A DNA stretch of 64,000 bases. Source: DATMER01 sp034667225 (lineage in GTDB: Bacteria; Acidobacteriota; Thermoanaerobaculia; Multivoradales; UBA5704). This document shows positions 42,617 to 51,585 of the stretch, one piece after another (positions within the stretch are counted from its first letter, which is position 1; the number at the start of each line of letters is the position of its first letter). The translations under genes were made by a program, and so were the position numbers. The DNA lies in contig JAXDKG010000017.1 in assembly GCA_034667225.1 (NCBI GenBank), positions 124,001-188,000 of the forward strand. The letters are read 5' to 3'. A model generated the notes under the pieces. That model ran no database searches. It saw only the letters and a list, made by a program, of their open reading frames with translations, and was not told where the DNA came from.

Positions 42617-44034
42617 CTGAGTACCTCTCCCAGATCCAGGAAGGTGAGAGCCAGGCGCAGACGGCCCCAGGGAGTGCGGAAAGCCAGCCCCGTCGTGAGA
42701 TCGAACCGCTCCAGAGGGTTTGCCCGCAGCCTGAGACCCGGCGACGTGGCCTCGATGCCGTAGGTGATGGCCGTATCCAGGTAGAGGTCGGCCAGATTGT
42801 CGGGTTCGCGTATCGACCAGAGACGGAGGAGATGCCGCGCCCGGATCGAGACGCCGTAGAGGTCCAGATCGGTCTCCGGCAGCAGGCGGTCGTCCAGGAT
42901 GAGACCGATCAATTGCGAGCGCCCGGCGGAGATCTGCCCGCCGGCCGAGACCGACTGCCGCGGGGTCACCGACCAGTTGCGGATGGCCGAGGCCGTGGCG
43001 AGGAGCTGCTCGCCGTCGAAGCCGGGGAGGTCGACCTCGCCGGTCGGTACGAAGAAGCCCTCCGGGCCTCGGACATACCGCTGTGCACGCAGGTTGTCGA
43101 CTTGGTAGGAGTCGTACTCCAGGCCGGCCGAGAGGACCGTGCCCCGGCTCGGCAGGATCGGATCGTCGCTGGTGTCCTGCACCCAGCGCGCCTCCAGATG
43201 GCGGGAATCCTGCTCGCCGCCGAGCACGTCGTCGATCACCGAACCGACGACCGGCTCGATCACCTGCCGTCGATCGTCGGCCTGGCCGCTGCGCTCGGTC
43301 CAGCCGAGTTGGAGCGAGCGGTGCGGAGCCAGGGGGATGGCCAGCTTCAGGGATGCCTGCTCGTCGTCGAACCAGTCCCAGGAAGAGAGCCGGGGGTCGA
43401 TGCCGAAGGGGAGGACGTCGGTGGAGCAGCAGCCGTGCCTTGCGTAAGAGAGGTCGGCGATGATCCCGCGGCCGAGGAGGTTGTACTGGGTGTAGCCGAT
43501 CTGTGCCCCGCTGGCATCGCTGGCCAGATCGTTCTGAAAGCCCCAGCTCCCATACAGGACTCCGGAGCGCCCCGTGAAAAGGCGTCCCCCGATCAGGCCG
43601 GAGTGGCTGCCGCTCAACGTGTCGTCGTCGCCGAATTCGCCGAGCGTGTAGAGCTGGTTGAACCGCGCGATATGGATGCCGCGGTCGAAGAAGAACCAGC
43701 GGGCCGTGTTCGCCTGGATGACCAGCTCGTAGGCGCCGCGCTCGCTCCCTTTGCGCAGGGAAAAGGTGGCATCGAGCACGAACGGCAGGCGGTGGACCCG
43801 CGCGACCGCCCGGCGCAGGTCGTCCTCGCTATAGGTCCCGCCCTCCTCGAGCAGCGTCTCGGACTCGATGATTCCCGCGGAGGCTTTCCGGGAAGTCTCG
43901 ACCGTGATGGTCTCGATCCTGAAGCTGGCAGGCTCTACCGCGACCGGCTCGTCGGGAAAATCCGCAGATGCCGTGAGAGAGCACAGGAGCATCAAGGCTC
44001 CGGCAAGCATCGAAGGGAAGCGAATGGATCGCAT
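42613..44034 (-). CDS. Outer-membrane BamA/Omp85-like beta-barrel protein with POTRA-like domain
   Basis: The 473-residue protein has a signal peptide (FPSMLAGALMLLCSLTASA) and a POTRA-like domain (about residues 30-115: ITVETSRKASAGIIESETLL, then YSEDDLRRAVARVHRLPFV). A barrel of alternating amphipathic strands follows (LYGSWGFQNDL, GYTQYNLLGRGIIADLSYAR). It ends with LRLALTFLDLGEVLR. Length suits a single-POTRA outer-membrane transporter or surface-antigen-type protein. ATG 44034 was selected because the frame runs on to 44523 without protein-like composition. It is the first gene of the operon that ends with the sigma-54 regulator. Confidence 0.75.
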   Translation of the reverse strand: MRSIRFPSMLAGALMLLCSLTASADFPDEPVAVEPASFRIETITVETSRKASAGIIESETLLEEGGTYSEDDLRRAVARVHRLPFVLDATFSLRKGSERGAYELVIQANTARWFFFDRGIHIARFNQLYTLGEFGDDDTLSGSHSGLIGGRLFTGRSGVLYGSWGFQNDLASDASGAQIGYTQYNLLGRGIIADLSYARHGCCSTDVLPFGIDPRLSSWDWFDDEQASLKLAIPLAPHRSLQLGWTERSGQADDRRQVIEPVVGSVIDDVLGGEQDSRHLEARWVQDTSDDPILPSRGTVLSAGLEYDSYQVDNLRAQRYVRGPEGFFVPTGEVDLPGFDGEQLLATASAIRNWSVTPRQSVSAGGQISAGRSQLIGLILDDRLLPETDLDLYGVSIRARHLLRLWSIREPDNLADLYLDTAITYGIEATSPGLRLRANPLERFDLTTGLAFRTPWGRLRLALTFLDLGEVLR

Positions 44035-44305
44035 GACGTCGGTGTCTCCACGTCCACCCCGGGCCGCATTGCCCAGCGCAGTCGTGCGCCTTACAGGGCA
44101 AGCCCGGTGCCGCGCCCCCGCCCGCAGCGGAAATGGCGCAAGCTGCGGAAAATAAGAGCCTTCCGTCGCCGGGAAGCCCCTTCCTCCGCCACGGTGAGCG
44201 TATGAAGAAGCATACACCCTGTCGGAGAGAGTGGACGGCATGAAACCTTGGCCATCACCCGAAATGATTCTCTGGAGAGCTACACTCGTGTGAGGGAGGA
44301 GAGAC

Positions 44306-45976
44306 ATGCACAGGAGTGGAACCGCCCTTGTCGTCCTTGCCGCGGCCGCGAGCTTGACCGCCGCTTTCCGGCCGGCGTCAGCCCAGACTGCGGAGCCCGT
44401 CAGCGCCTTTGGCGATGTCGTGGACGTGAGGGTCGTCAACCTCGAGGTGGCGGTCACCGATGCCGAGGGCCGGCGGGTGCAAGGCCTGCAGCGCGGTGAT
44501 TTCCGGCTGCTCGTCGACGGCAAGGAGATGCCGATCCATTACTTTACGGAGGTGCGGGAAGGGCAGGCGCTCGTCCCGGACGCCGCCACGGGTGCGGCGC
44601 CGGCCGCCCCTCCGGCCCTGACCGAGAGCGGTCCGGTCGGTACGAGCTACCTGGTGTTCATCGACGACCTGTTCGCGCTCCGTGTGCGCCGCGACGAGGT
44701 GCTCAAATCCTTGAAGACAGAGGTCGCCCGGCTGGGCCCGGAAGACCGCATGGCGATCGTCGCCTACGATGGCAAGCGTCTGGAGAGGCTTTGTCCCTGG
44801 TCGGGTTCTGCCACAGAGCTGATGTCGGCGCTCGATGCGGCGATGGCCCGCAAGGCGCACGGAATCGAGCAGAAGGCAGAGCTCAACGCCATGGAGTCGT
44901 CCCGCCGCTTGAGCACCAACCTTCCCGCCGTCGGGACGGTGGGGAACGCTCCCGATGTCTCGCCCGGTGGCGCGGGCACGCGCCCGCTGGAGCTCGACCA
45001 GATCGTCTACGCGCAGCAGGTGACGGACCGGCTCGAACGGGCCGTGATGGCAGCGGTCTCCACGCTGCGCGCCTTCGCCTCGGCCCCGGGACGCAAGGTG
45101 ATGTTGCTCCTGGCCGGCGGCTGGCCCTATTCTGCCTCGGGCTACGCGAGCAACTCTTTCGGCCCGATTTACGATCCCCGTCTTCCCTGGCACAAGGAGC
45201 ACTTCGCGCCGCTCACCGACACCGCCAACCGGCTGGGTTACACCATCTATCCAGTCGACGTGCCCGGCCTCGAGTCGGTCGGGCCGGATGCCTCATCCGC
45301 GGTCTCCACGTTCGGCGAGTGGGACGTGCGCGAGAACGAGATCCATTCCGCCCTGACCTACATCGCCTCCCGCACCGGCGGCCTGGCACTGATCAATGCG
45401 GCGCGCGGGACCGCCCTCAGCCGCGCGCGGGCCGACACGCGCTCGTACTACTGGCTCGGCATCAGCCCCTCCTGGCGGCTGAACGACCAGCGCCATGAGA
45501 TGAAGGTCGAAGTGTTGCGCCCCGGGCTGAAGGTCCGGTCGCGCCACAGCGTCCTCGATATGTCGCGGCAAACCGAAGTCACCATGATGGTCGAGCACGC
45601 CCTGCTCTTCGGCGGCGCGGGCACGGCGAAAATGCCCATGGAAGTGGGAAAGCCGGCGCGCTCCGGGCGCAAGGAAATGGAGGTTCCGATCAGCCTCGCC
45701 ATTCCTCTGGGCTCGATCACGGTGCTGCCGGTCGACCGCAAGTATTCCACCGATCTGGAATTGCGGTTCGCCGCCATGGACGAGCACGGTGACCGCTCCG
45801 ACGTGCCCATGATTCCGCTTCACCTCACCTTCGACACGCCTCCACCCGCAGGCGGGGGGCACATCCGTTACGACACCCGGCTCAAGCTGCGCCGGGTCCA
45901 GCAGCGCCTCATCGCCACGCTCTTCGATCCGCTGAGCGGCAAGATCACCACCGCCGAAGTCGACGTGGCGCCTTGA
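44306..45976 (+). CDS. Secreted vWFA-related protein (Acidobacterial TIGR03436 type)
   Basis: The 556-residue protein starts after GAGGAGAGAC, with a signal peptide (SGTALVVLAAAASLTAAF, cleavage near ASAQ). VVDVRVVNLEVAVTDAEGRR and LQRGDFRLLVDGKEMPIHYF are the opening of the vWFA-related domain described from Acidobacteria. The von Willebrand A part runs from about residue 110 (TSYLVFIDDLFALRVRRDEV) to 390. The C-terminal 160 residues are beta-rich and include VPISLAIPLGSITVLPVDRK. A 50-bp piece of this last segment reappears at 49201-49250. The divergent gap of 271 bases upstream must hold its promoter; I see no other gene there. Confidence 0.85.
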   Translation: MHRSGTALVVLAAAASLTAAFRPASAQTAEPVSAFGDVVDVRVVNLEVAVTDAEGRRVQGLQRGDFRLLVDGKEMPIHYFTEVREGQALVPDAATGAAPAAPPALTESGPVGTSYLVFIDDLFALRVRRDEVLKSLKTEVARLGPEDRMAIVAYDGKRLERLCPWSGSATELMSALDAAMARKAHGIEQKAELNAMESSRRLSTNLPAVGTVGNAPDVSPGGAGTRPLELDQIVYAQQVTDRLERAVMAAVSTLRAFASAPGRKVMLLLAGGWPYSASGYASNSFGPIYDPRLPWHKEHFAPLTDTANRLGYTIYPVDVPGLESVGPDASSAVSTFGEWDVRENEIHSALTYIASRTGGLALINAARGTALSRARADTRSYYWLGISPSWRLNDQRHEMKVEVLRPGLKVRSRHSVLDMSRQTEVTMMVEHALLFGGAGTAKMPMEVGKPARSGRKEMEVPISLAIPLGSITVLPVDRKYSTDLELRFAAMDEHGDRSDVPMIPLHLTFDTPPPAGGGHIRYDTRLKLRRVQQRLIATLFDPLSGKITTAEVDVAP

Positions 45977-46032
45977 AGCCGTAGGAACAGGTAAATCCAC
46001 GCTCCGGTCCGTCTTGAAATAGGGGGTTAATC

Positions 46033-47742
46033 ATGGCCAACATCGAGCGGAGCTGTGACCTGGTGATGAAGGGTGGAATCACGAGCGGCGTGGTATATCC
46101 GAAGCTCGTGGAAGAGGTGGCGAAACGGTTCCATCTTGTCGGTATCGCCGGCACGTCGGCGGGGGCGATCGCCGCCAGCCTGGCGGCGGCGGCGGAGTAC
46201 AGGCGGCGGATGACGGGGAGCTTCGACGGATTCACGGAGGTTGGGAAGCTGGCCCAGGAGATTGGCGGAAAGGGCAAGCTCCTCTCGCTCTTCACACCCG
46301 ATAAGGCGACCAGGAAGCTCTTCAAGCTGCTCCTCAAGATTGGCAAGAAGGGCATCGGCATCTTCACGGGGCTGCGCCTGGTGTGGACCTTCCTGGTGCG
46401 GCGTGAGAAGAATCTCGGACTGCTGCGGGACAACTTCTTCGGCCTTTGCACCGGAATGGCCAACGGCAACCGCGGTAGACGTGTGGAGCCGTTGACCGAG
46501 TGGCTGTCCCGGAAGATCGATGAGATCGCAGGGAAGAAGGGTGGTGAGCCCTTGACCTTCCGGGACCTGCACGGCGCTCCGGTTCCAGAGGCGCTGCGGG
46601 CGCTGATGGGTGAAGGGCTCGAGCGCTCGATCGACTACAGGGCCGTCACCACTTGCGTGACCTTTGGGCGGCCCTTCGAGTTGCCGTTCACGACCAATAG
46701 GTTCGCGTTCGATCCCAAGGAGTGGCGGAAGCTTTTTCCCGGGTACGTCGTGGACTTCATGGAGAAAAAGGCTCGAGACATCCCTGCCCCAACCCTGATA
46801 AGAGAGGGCAAGCTGCCTTTGCCGGTGGACGATCTGCCGGTGATCGTAGCAACTCGCATGAGCCTGAGCTTCCCGTTCCTTTTGACCATGGTGCCGCTAT
46901 GGGCCGTGGACTTCCGCAAGAAGGTGCCCGATCCTAAAAACCGCCCGCTGGACAAGGTCTGGTTCAGCGATGGCGGCATCACCAGCAACTTCCCCATTCA
47001 CCGCTTCGACAGCATCTATCCGCGATGGCCGACGCTGGGGGTCACGCTCGCTGATACCGGCAAATCCGGCCAGCCGGACCATCCGGGTATGAACGACCCG
47101 GAAACTCCCGAGGACATGCGGCTGATCTACATGCCCAAGCGTCAATCGGATGGCATGCTCGATCGGTGGAGCCGCTTTGCGGGCGAGAGCGCGACCGGAG
47201 ACCTCCTCGGCTTTGTCATAGGGATTTTCAACAGCGCCCAGAACTGGCATGACAACTCCTTCATGAAGATGCCCGGCTATCGGGACCGCTCGGTGGAGAT
47301 TTTTATGAAGCATGGAGAGGGCGGGCTGAGTCTCGACATGGCTCCGGAGGTCATCAAGGCTCTTGCGGCACGAGGCGAGCGGGCCGGGAAGGCCATCTCC
47401 GAGCGCTTTGCGGCCGATGCGCCGCAGGAGGCAATGTCTTGGGACGGCCACCGGTGGACGCGGTTCCGGTCGGGGATGGCGGGCCTCTTCGAGTCGCTCG
47501 TGGAGCTTCGACGCAGCGCAAAGGCTCCACCCATGGCGGGCGGGCGCTCGCTGCAGACCCTGCTCGGCAACAACGAGGAGCTGCCGACCCACAAGTACGA
47601 GACCGACGCGCAGCGGGAATCGGACCGCTGGGCGTTGGAGAAGCTGCTGGCATTCCTGGACGAGGCTGCGGCGAAGGAGCCAATGCCCTTTGAGGAGGGT
47701 CCGCGGCCAGCCGCCGACTTCGGAAGCCGCGCCCCATTCTAG
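46033..47742 (+). CDS. Patatin-like phospholipase
   Basis: The 569-residue protein has a patatin catalytic dyad: Ser42 in GTSAG (residues 40-44) preceded by the oxyanion motif VMKGGITSGVVYP, and Asp313 in FSDGGITSNFP. The catalytic fold covers about residues 7-330 with a long helical insertion (ATRKLFKLLLKIGKKGIGIF). The C-terminal 200 residues are helical with no named domain. There is no signal peptide, so it is cytoplasmic. It lies between the vWA gene and an SRPBCC/metallo-beta-lactamase fusion gene, in a segment that looks inserted. A role as a defence effector was considered, but no cyclase gene is nearby. Confidence 0.85.
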   Translation: MANIERSCDLVMKGGITSGVVYPKLVEEVAKRFHLVGIAGTSAGAIAASLAAAAEYRRRMTGSFDGFTEVGKLAQEIGGKGKLLSLFTPDKATRKLFKLLLKIGKKGIGIFTGLRLVWTFLVRREKNLGLLRDNFFGLCTGMANGNRGRRVEPLTEWLSRKIDEIAGKKGGEPLTFRDLHGAPVPEALRALMGEGLERSIDYRAVTTCVTFGRPFELPFTTNRFAFDPKEWRKLFPGYVVDFMEKKARDIPAPTLIREGKLPLPVDDLPVIVATRMSLSFPFLLTMVPLWAVDFRKKVPDPKNRPLDKVWFSDGGITSNFPIHRFDSIYPRWPTLGVTLADTGKSGQPDHPGMNDPETPEDMRLIYMPKRQSDGMLDRWSRFAGESATGDLLGFVIGIFNSAQNWHDNSFMKMPGYRDRSVEIFMKHGEGGLSLDMAPEVIKALAARGERAGKAISERFAADAPQEAMSWDGHRWTRFRSGMAGLFESLVELRRSAKAPPMAGGRSLQTLLGNNEELPTHKYETDAQRESDRWALEKLLAFLDEAAAKEPMPFEEGPRPAADFGSRAPF

Positions 47743-47775
47743 TTGCCGTCAGGCCATGAGGAGGGGCAACCCGAC

Positions 47776-49227
47776 GTGGATAAAGCCAAAGCGGAGGCGC
47801 TCGCGGCCTCGAAAGATATGGATCCGATCGAGGGGACCATCGACGTCAATATCCCGATCGACGCGCTGTGGACTGCCTTCCGGGACGCGTCCCAATGGCG
47901 GCGCTGGAACCGGTGCATGTTCTGGGCTCGCAACAAGGATCTCGTGAAAGGCGAGACTCTCCGGTGGTGCTTCAACGCGATCCGGTGGTACTACCCCTAC
48001 AAGCTTCCGGCGAAGGCCGAGATCATCGAGGTAGTGGAGCGTCGGAAGGTGACCTGGGAGGTAAACCTGCTCGGCTTTTTCGCCCATCACACGTACTCGA
48101 TGGAGGATCTGGGCGACGGGAGAGCTCGCTTCGGAAGCTGGGAGAAGGCGAATGGTCCGAGCTTTCGAATCATGAGGCCCTGTTGGCGCGCTCATTTCAC
48201 ATTCGTGAAGGACGAGTCGCTCAAGGGGGTGAAGACGCTCGAGGCCCTCTACCTTCGGGAGGGAAGGCTCGACATGAGCAAGCTGCGGAAGAGGAGCCCG
48301 GCGCCGCTCCTGGTGGCGCTGGCTCTTCTGCTGGGGGTCGCCGTCGGGGCGACCTGGGCCTACAGGTCGTTCCTTCGAGTCGCGGGCGAGGAGCTTGCGC
48401 CCGGCGTGTACGTGGTGTCGGGAGGGTGCAATTCGATCGTGGTGGAGGATGGCGGGGAGACACTCGTCGTGGATCCGAAGTTTCCGCCGATCTCCAACTG
48501 GCTCCACAGCTGGTTGGAGCGGCACACGTCTTCGCCGGTGACCCGGGTGGTGAACACTCATTTCCATTTCGATCACACGCAGGGGAATGTGATCTATCCC
48601 GGTGCGAGGATAGTGGCTCACGCAGGCGCCGAAAAGCTCATGCAGCTCCGCGATGGAGATTTCTGGCGCGGGCGCCTGGCCGCCCTGCCGGCGAAAGCCG
48701 AGGCGATTGGCGCTCCCCGGTCGTTCAAGGTGGGCTTTGTCGATCTCGAGCTCACGCCCGTGGCACACGCGCATACCCGCTCGGATGTCTGGATCCACCT
48801 GCGGAAGGGGAGCGTCGAGGTCGTCGCCCTGGGCGATATCTTTTTCAACGGGTATTACCCGTTCATCGACACGGGTGAGGGCGGCTCGGATCTCACAGGG
48901 GTGATCCGGACGCTCCGTGATCTCGCGAGTCGCTACCCCGGCGCGATCTTCGTCCCGGGGCACGGGCCTGTCGCGAAGGCGGACGGCGTGCGGAGATACG
49001 CCGATTACCTGGAGGCACTCGACCGGGCCGTGCAATGGGCGCGGGCGAAGGGGCTCTCCGAGGACGAGGCGGCAAAGAGCATCGATTTGTCGTCGTGGCG
49101 CCTGTCAATACTGCCGATCCTCCATTACGGGGCCATCGTCTCGACGGCCGACAGCAATATCCGGCAGGCGTACCGGCTGCGAGCGCGAGCGGAGCCGCGC
49201 TTCCGATCAGCCTCGCCATTCCTCTGA
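47776..49227 (+). CDS. SRPBCC domain - transmembrane - metallo-beta-lactamase fusion protein
   Basis: The 483-residue protein has an N-terminal SRPBCC/START-like lipid-binding domain (about 15-160: GTIDVNIPIDALWTAFRD, with WRRWNR), one transmembrane helix (PLLVALALLLGVAVGATWAY, about 175-195) and a metallo-beta-lactamase domain (about 205-440). The zinc motif THFHFDH is near residue 260, with AHAHTRSDVWI and PGHGPVAKADG further on. GTG 47776, with GAGGAGGGG upstream, is chosen over TTG 47743. The fusion puts the hydrolase outside the membrane and the SRPBCC domain inside. The last codons (FRSASPFL) are read out of frame from a vWA-gene fragment. Confidence 0.78.
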   Translation: MDKAKAEALAASKDMDPIEGTIDVNIPIDALWTAFRDASQWRRWNRCMFWARNKDLVKGETLRWCFNAIRWYYPYKLPAKAEIIEVVERRKVTWEVNLLGFFAHHTYSMEDLGDGRARFGSWEKANGPSFRIMRPCWRAHFTFVKDESLKGVKTLEALYLREGRLDMSKLRKRSPAPLLVALALLLGVAVGATWAYRSFLRVAGEELAPGVYVVSGGCNSIVVEDGGETLVVDPKFPPISNWLHSWLERHTSSPVTRVVNTHFHFDHTQGNVIYPGARIVAHAGAEKLMQLRDGDFWRGRLAALPAKAEAIGAPRSFKVGFVDLELTPVAHAHTRSDVWIHLRKGSVEVVALGDIFFNGYYPFIDTGEGGSDLTGVIRTLRDLASRYPGAIFVPGHGPVAKADGVRRYADYLEALDRAVQWARAKGLSEDEAAKSIDLSSWRLSILPILHYGAIVSTADSNIRQAYRLRARAEPRFRSASPFL

Positions 49228-49250
49228 GCTCCATCACGGTGCTGCCGGCC
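49201..49250 (+). repeat. vWA-gene remnant (47/50 bases identical to 45684-45733)
   Basis: The 50 bases starting TTCCGATCAGCCTCGCCATT match the vWA gene at 45684-45733 with three substitutions. In the vWA frame they still read LPISLAIPLSSITVLP, but there the metallo-beta-lactamase gene reads them in another frame and stops at TGA. They sit immediately before the DUF6624-like gene. This looks like the trace of a former vWA copy or of a duplication made when the patatin and fusion genes entered. Confidence 0.8.
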
Positions 49251-49274
49251 GTTGGTAACCAAGGAGATAAGCGA

Positions 49275-49847
49275 ATGAGACAGCGAGCCTTCCTCCTGGC
49301 AGTCACCCTGGCGTTGTTGACTGCGGGAGCCCTTCAGGCTCAGACGCCCGCGCCCGCTCCGGGAAACAATCCCGAGCTCGAGCGCCTGTACAACGAAGAC
49401 CAGGCCGACCGCGAAGAGGGCCCGAACGCCAACATCGACTGGCAGGCCGTGTCGAATCGTGATGCGGAGCGCCGCACCCGGGTCCGCGAGATCGTGGACA
49501 AAGGGGGCGCCACCACCACCATGGATTATTACAACGCGGCCATGGTCTACCAGCACGGCACCGAGGTGCCCGAGTACGACGAGGCCCACCGCCTGGCCAT
49601 GAAGGCCGTCGAGCTGGACCCGGAGAACAAGGAAGCCAAATGGCTGGCCGCCGCGGCCAAGGACCGTTCCCTCATGTGGCAGGGCAAGCCCCAGCTCTAC
49701 GGCACCCAGTTCAAGAAGGTGGACGACCGCTGGATCCTCTGGGAGGTGGACCCTACGATCACCGACGAGGAACGGGCGAAGTGGAATGTGCCGCCCCTCG
49801 CCGAGCAGAAGAAGAAGTTGGAGACGCTCAACGCCCCGCGTCAGTGA
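49275..49847 (+). CDS. Secreted DUF6624-like protein
   Basis: The 190-residue product begins at ATG 49275 after AAGGAG, with a signal peptide (RAFLLAVTLALLTAGALQAQ). The mature part has ELERLYNEDQADREEGPNAN, RDAERRTRVREIVDKG, then MDYYNAAMVYQHG and HRLAMKAVELDPENKEAKWL, LAAAAKDRSLMWQGKPQLYG. This is the DUF6624 pattern: a short helical, TPR-like protein. Function is unknown. It overlaps the stop of the convergent reductase gene by 7 bases. Confidence 0.78.
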   Translation: MRQRAFLLAVTLALLTAGALQAQTPAPAPGNNPELERLYNEDQADREEGPNANIDWQAVSNRDAERRTRVREIVDKGGATTTMDYYNAAMVYQHGTEVPEYDEAHRLAMKAVELDPENKEAKWLAAAAKDRSLMWQGKPQLYGTQFKKVDDRWILWEVDPTITDEERAKWNVPPLAEQKKKLETLNAPRQ

Positions 49848-50410
49848 CCGGGGGCGCTGCGGAAGCGCTCGATCCACGCGATGAAGTGCTCCAGAAACAT
49901 GACCAGGTAGTCCCGCACCTTCTGATCAGTCAAGTTGCCTTCTGCATCGAAGCGTTCGTGCGCGCGTCCGACGAGCACCTCCGGCTGGAGCATGGCCGGG
50001 GTGTCGGTGAATACGAAAGACTGCCGCAGCTGGCTCTGGCCGCGAGCGGTGCCGGTCGTCCCGGGTGTGGCGCCCATCACGGCGGTGGGCTTGCCCTGGA
50101 GGACCGACTTGCGCGGCGGCCGGGAGAGCCAATCGAACGCGTTCTTCATGACCCCGGGCACGCCGTGGTTGTACTCGGGCGTGGCGATCAGCAGGCCGTC
50201 CGCGGCGCCGATGGCCTGCCGCAGGTCGGTGACGGCCTGCGGCACGCCGGCCGTTTCCACGTCTTCGTTGTAGAGAGGCACGCCGGCGAGATCATGGATC
50301 TCGATCTTCAGGCGTTCGGGCGACAGCTCCTGCGCAGCCCGGAGCAGAGCCCTGTTGTAGGAAGCCTGACGCAGGCTCCCGGCGATCCCTACGACGCGCA
50401 AATCTTCCAT
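49841..50410 (-). CDS. NADPH-dependent FMN reductase (ChrR-like)
   Basis: The 189-residue flavodoxin-fold protein starts VVGIAGSLRQASYNRALLRA, the FMN-phosphate-binding GSLRxxSxN motif. ATPEYNHGVPGVMKNAFDWL follows, the flavin and dimer motif of NAD(P)H:FMN reductases of the ChrR/azoreductase-like group. It reduces flavin and possibly quinones or chromate; the physiological substrate is not known. The gene is preceded at 4 bases by the membrane-protein gene on the same strand, so both may be one transcript. Confidence 0.87.
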   Translation of the reverse strand: MEDLRVVGIAGSLRQASYNRALLRAAQELSPERLKIEIHDLAGVPLYNEDVETAGVPQAVTDLRQAIGAADGLLIATPEYNHGVPGVMKNAFDWLSRPPRKSVLQGKPTAVMGATPGTTGTARGQSQLRQSFVFTDTPAMLQPEVLVGRAHERFDAEGNLTDQKVRDYLVMFLEHFIAWIERFRSAPGH

Positions 50411-50414
50411 GAAC

Positions 50415-51014
50415 CTACGCCGCGGCCCGCGTCAGCGGTCTTGCCGTAAAGCTTCCGAGGATGGCACCCGAGACGACGACCAGCACGAGCAAGCCGGCCG
50501 GCGAGGTCAGGCCCGACATGACCGTATCGGCCAGAAGCGAGCCAACCGGAAAGCCCAGTCCCAGGCCGCAGGCGCTCAGGAGCGGCCAGTTGGAAGGCAG
50601 ATGCGGAGTCCTGCGCAGCATGAGCCGCTGCGCGAAGCCCAGGCACAACCCGCTGATCGCGCCCAGGATGAGGAAGCTGAGAGCCCGCGGCAGCGGCTCC
50701 TGCTGCAGGAGCCGCATCGGGTGCCCGGTCACGAGCTCGCCCACGACCTCCAGGAGGACGACCCCTGCCGCCAGTCCGATTCCCAGGCCCAGAGCAGTGC
50801 TCAGGAGCCATCGGCCTGCAAGCTCGACATGCCGGCGAAGCTCGATCCATTGGACGGCACCCAGAACGACGCCGGCCAGGAGAGTCAGCGCCGGCGTGAC
50901 GAGCACCATGCCGACCAGCGCCCCGATCGGATCCTCGAGAGCAACGGCGATTCCCACTCCTGCCGAAAGCCCGAGGGCCGACAACGCGATCCAACGCAGT
51001 GAAGCTGGACTCAT
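50415..51014 (-). CDS. Membrane protein with two similar halves
   Basis: The 199-residue hydrophobic protein has five or six predicted membrane segments. Two related blocks are visible: VVLGAVQWIELRRHVELAGR, followed by a GLGIG-rich segment, and GLCLGFAQRLMLRRTPHLPS, followed by CGLGLGFPVG. Both follow G-x-x-x-G-x-x-Q-x-x-x-L-R-R, so the gene may have arisen by internal duplication. I cannot assign a family. It lies upstream of and close to the FMN reductase. Confidence 0.68.
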   Translation of the reverse strand: MSPASLRWIALSALGLSAGVGIAVALEDPIGALVGMVLVTPALTLLAGVVLGAVQWIELRRHVELAGRWLLSTALGLGIGLAAGVVLLEVVGELVTGHPMRLLQQEPLPRALSFLILGAISGLCLGFAQRLMLRRTPHLPSNWPLLSACGLGLGFPVGSLLADTVMSGLTSPAGLLVLVVVSGAILGSFTARPLTRAAA

Positions 51015-51055
51015 GGGGAAATCCCCCTTTCTGCCTCCATCATAGACCCGCTGGC

Positions 51056-51535
51056 TCAGGTTAGAGTCCTTCTGGCGGCTGCCAGCCGCGCCGTCTCCAC
51101 CCGGCTGCGCTGCTCTTCGGCGCGCCGGATCAGGCCTTCGTAATCAGCCACCCGGAGATGAGGCGCTTCGTCGGCCGCAGCGGCCAGGGCACGCCACAGG
51201 GATCTCTTCCCTTCGATCCCGAGCGACAGCGCCTCCAGGGATTCGAACAGCCGCAGCGATCCGCCTGCGGGATCGTCCAGCCGCAGCTTGAGCTCGGCGA
51301 CTTTCTCTCCGAGCCAGGCTGCCGCCTTTCGCGTGCGGCTTTGGGCGACCTCGAGCCGTTGCATGAGCGATTTGAGCGCTTGCCGATCCGCCTCCACATC
51401 GGCACGCAGCTCGGCGGCGAGCCGTCCGACCTCCGTGCCGGCATGCTCCTTCTCCAGGTGCTCCAGGAGCTCGACCGCCCCCGCCGCGCCCGCCAGATGG
51501 TCATTCAGATACGTTGCGATGTGCTCGCGGGCCAT
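51056..51535 (-). CDS. Helical-bundle hypothetical protein
   Basis: The 159-residue protein is almost entirely predicted helix: HIATYLNDHLAGAAGAVELL, HLEKEHAGTEVGRLAAELRA, then DRQALKSLMQRLEVAQSRTR. The order of helices resembles a four-helix, ferritin-like bundle, but no diiron motif is clear. ATG 51535 is chosen because the frame extends upstream to 51850 through antisense of the next gene. Function is unknown. It is likely cytoplasmic. Confidence 0.65.
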   Translation of the reverse strand: MAREHIATYLNDHLAGAAGAVELLEHLEKEHAGTEVGRLAAELRADVEADRQALKSLMQRLEVAQSRTRKAAAWLGEKVAELKLRLDDPAGGSLRLFESLEALSLGIEGKRSLWRALAAAADEAPHLRVADYEGLIRRAEEQRSRVETARLAAARRTLT

Positions 51536-51585
51536 GTCCCACCTCCTCCTCCGCGTGCATGCACCCGGTGCGCCAGGACCGGCAT

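Noticed and set aside
46033..47742. Patatin as an effector of a CBASS-type defence operon
   Set aside because: No nucleotidyltransferase, Cap2/Cap3-like or other CBASS gene is adjacent; the neighbours are the vWA gene and an SRPBCC-MBL fusion.
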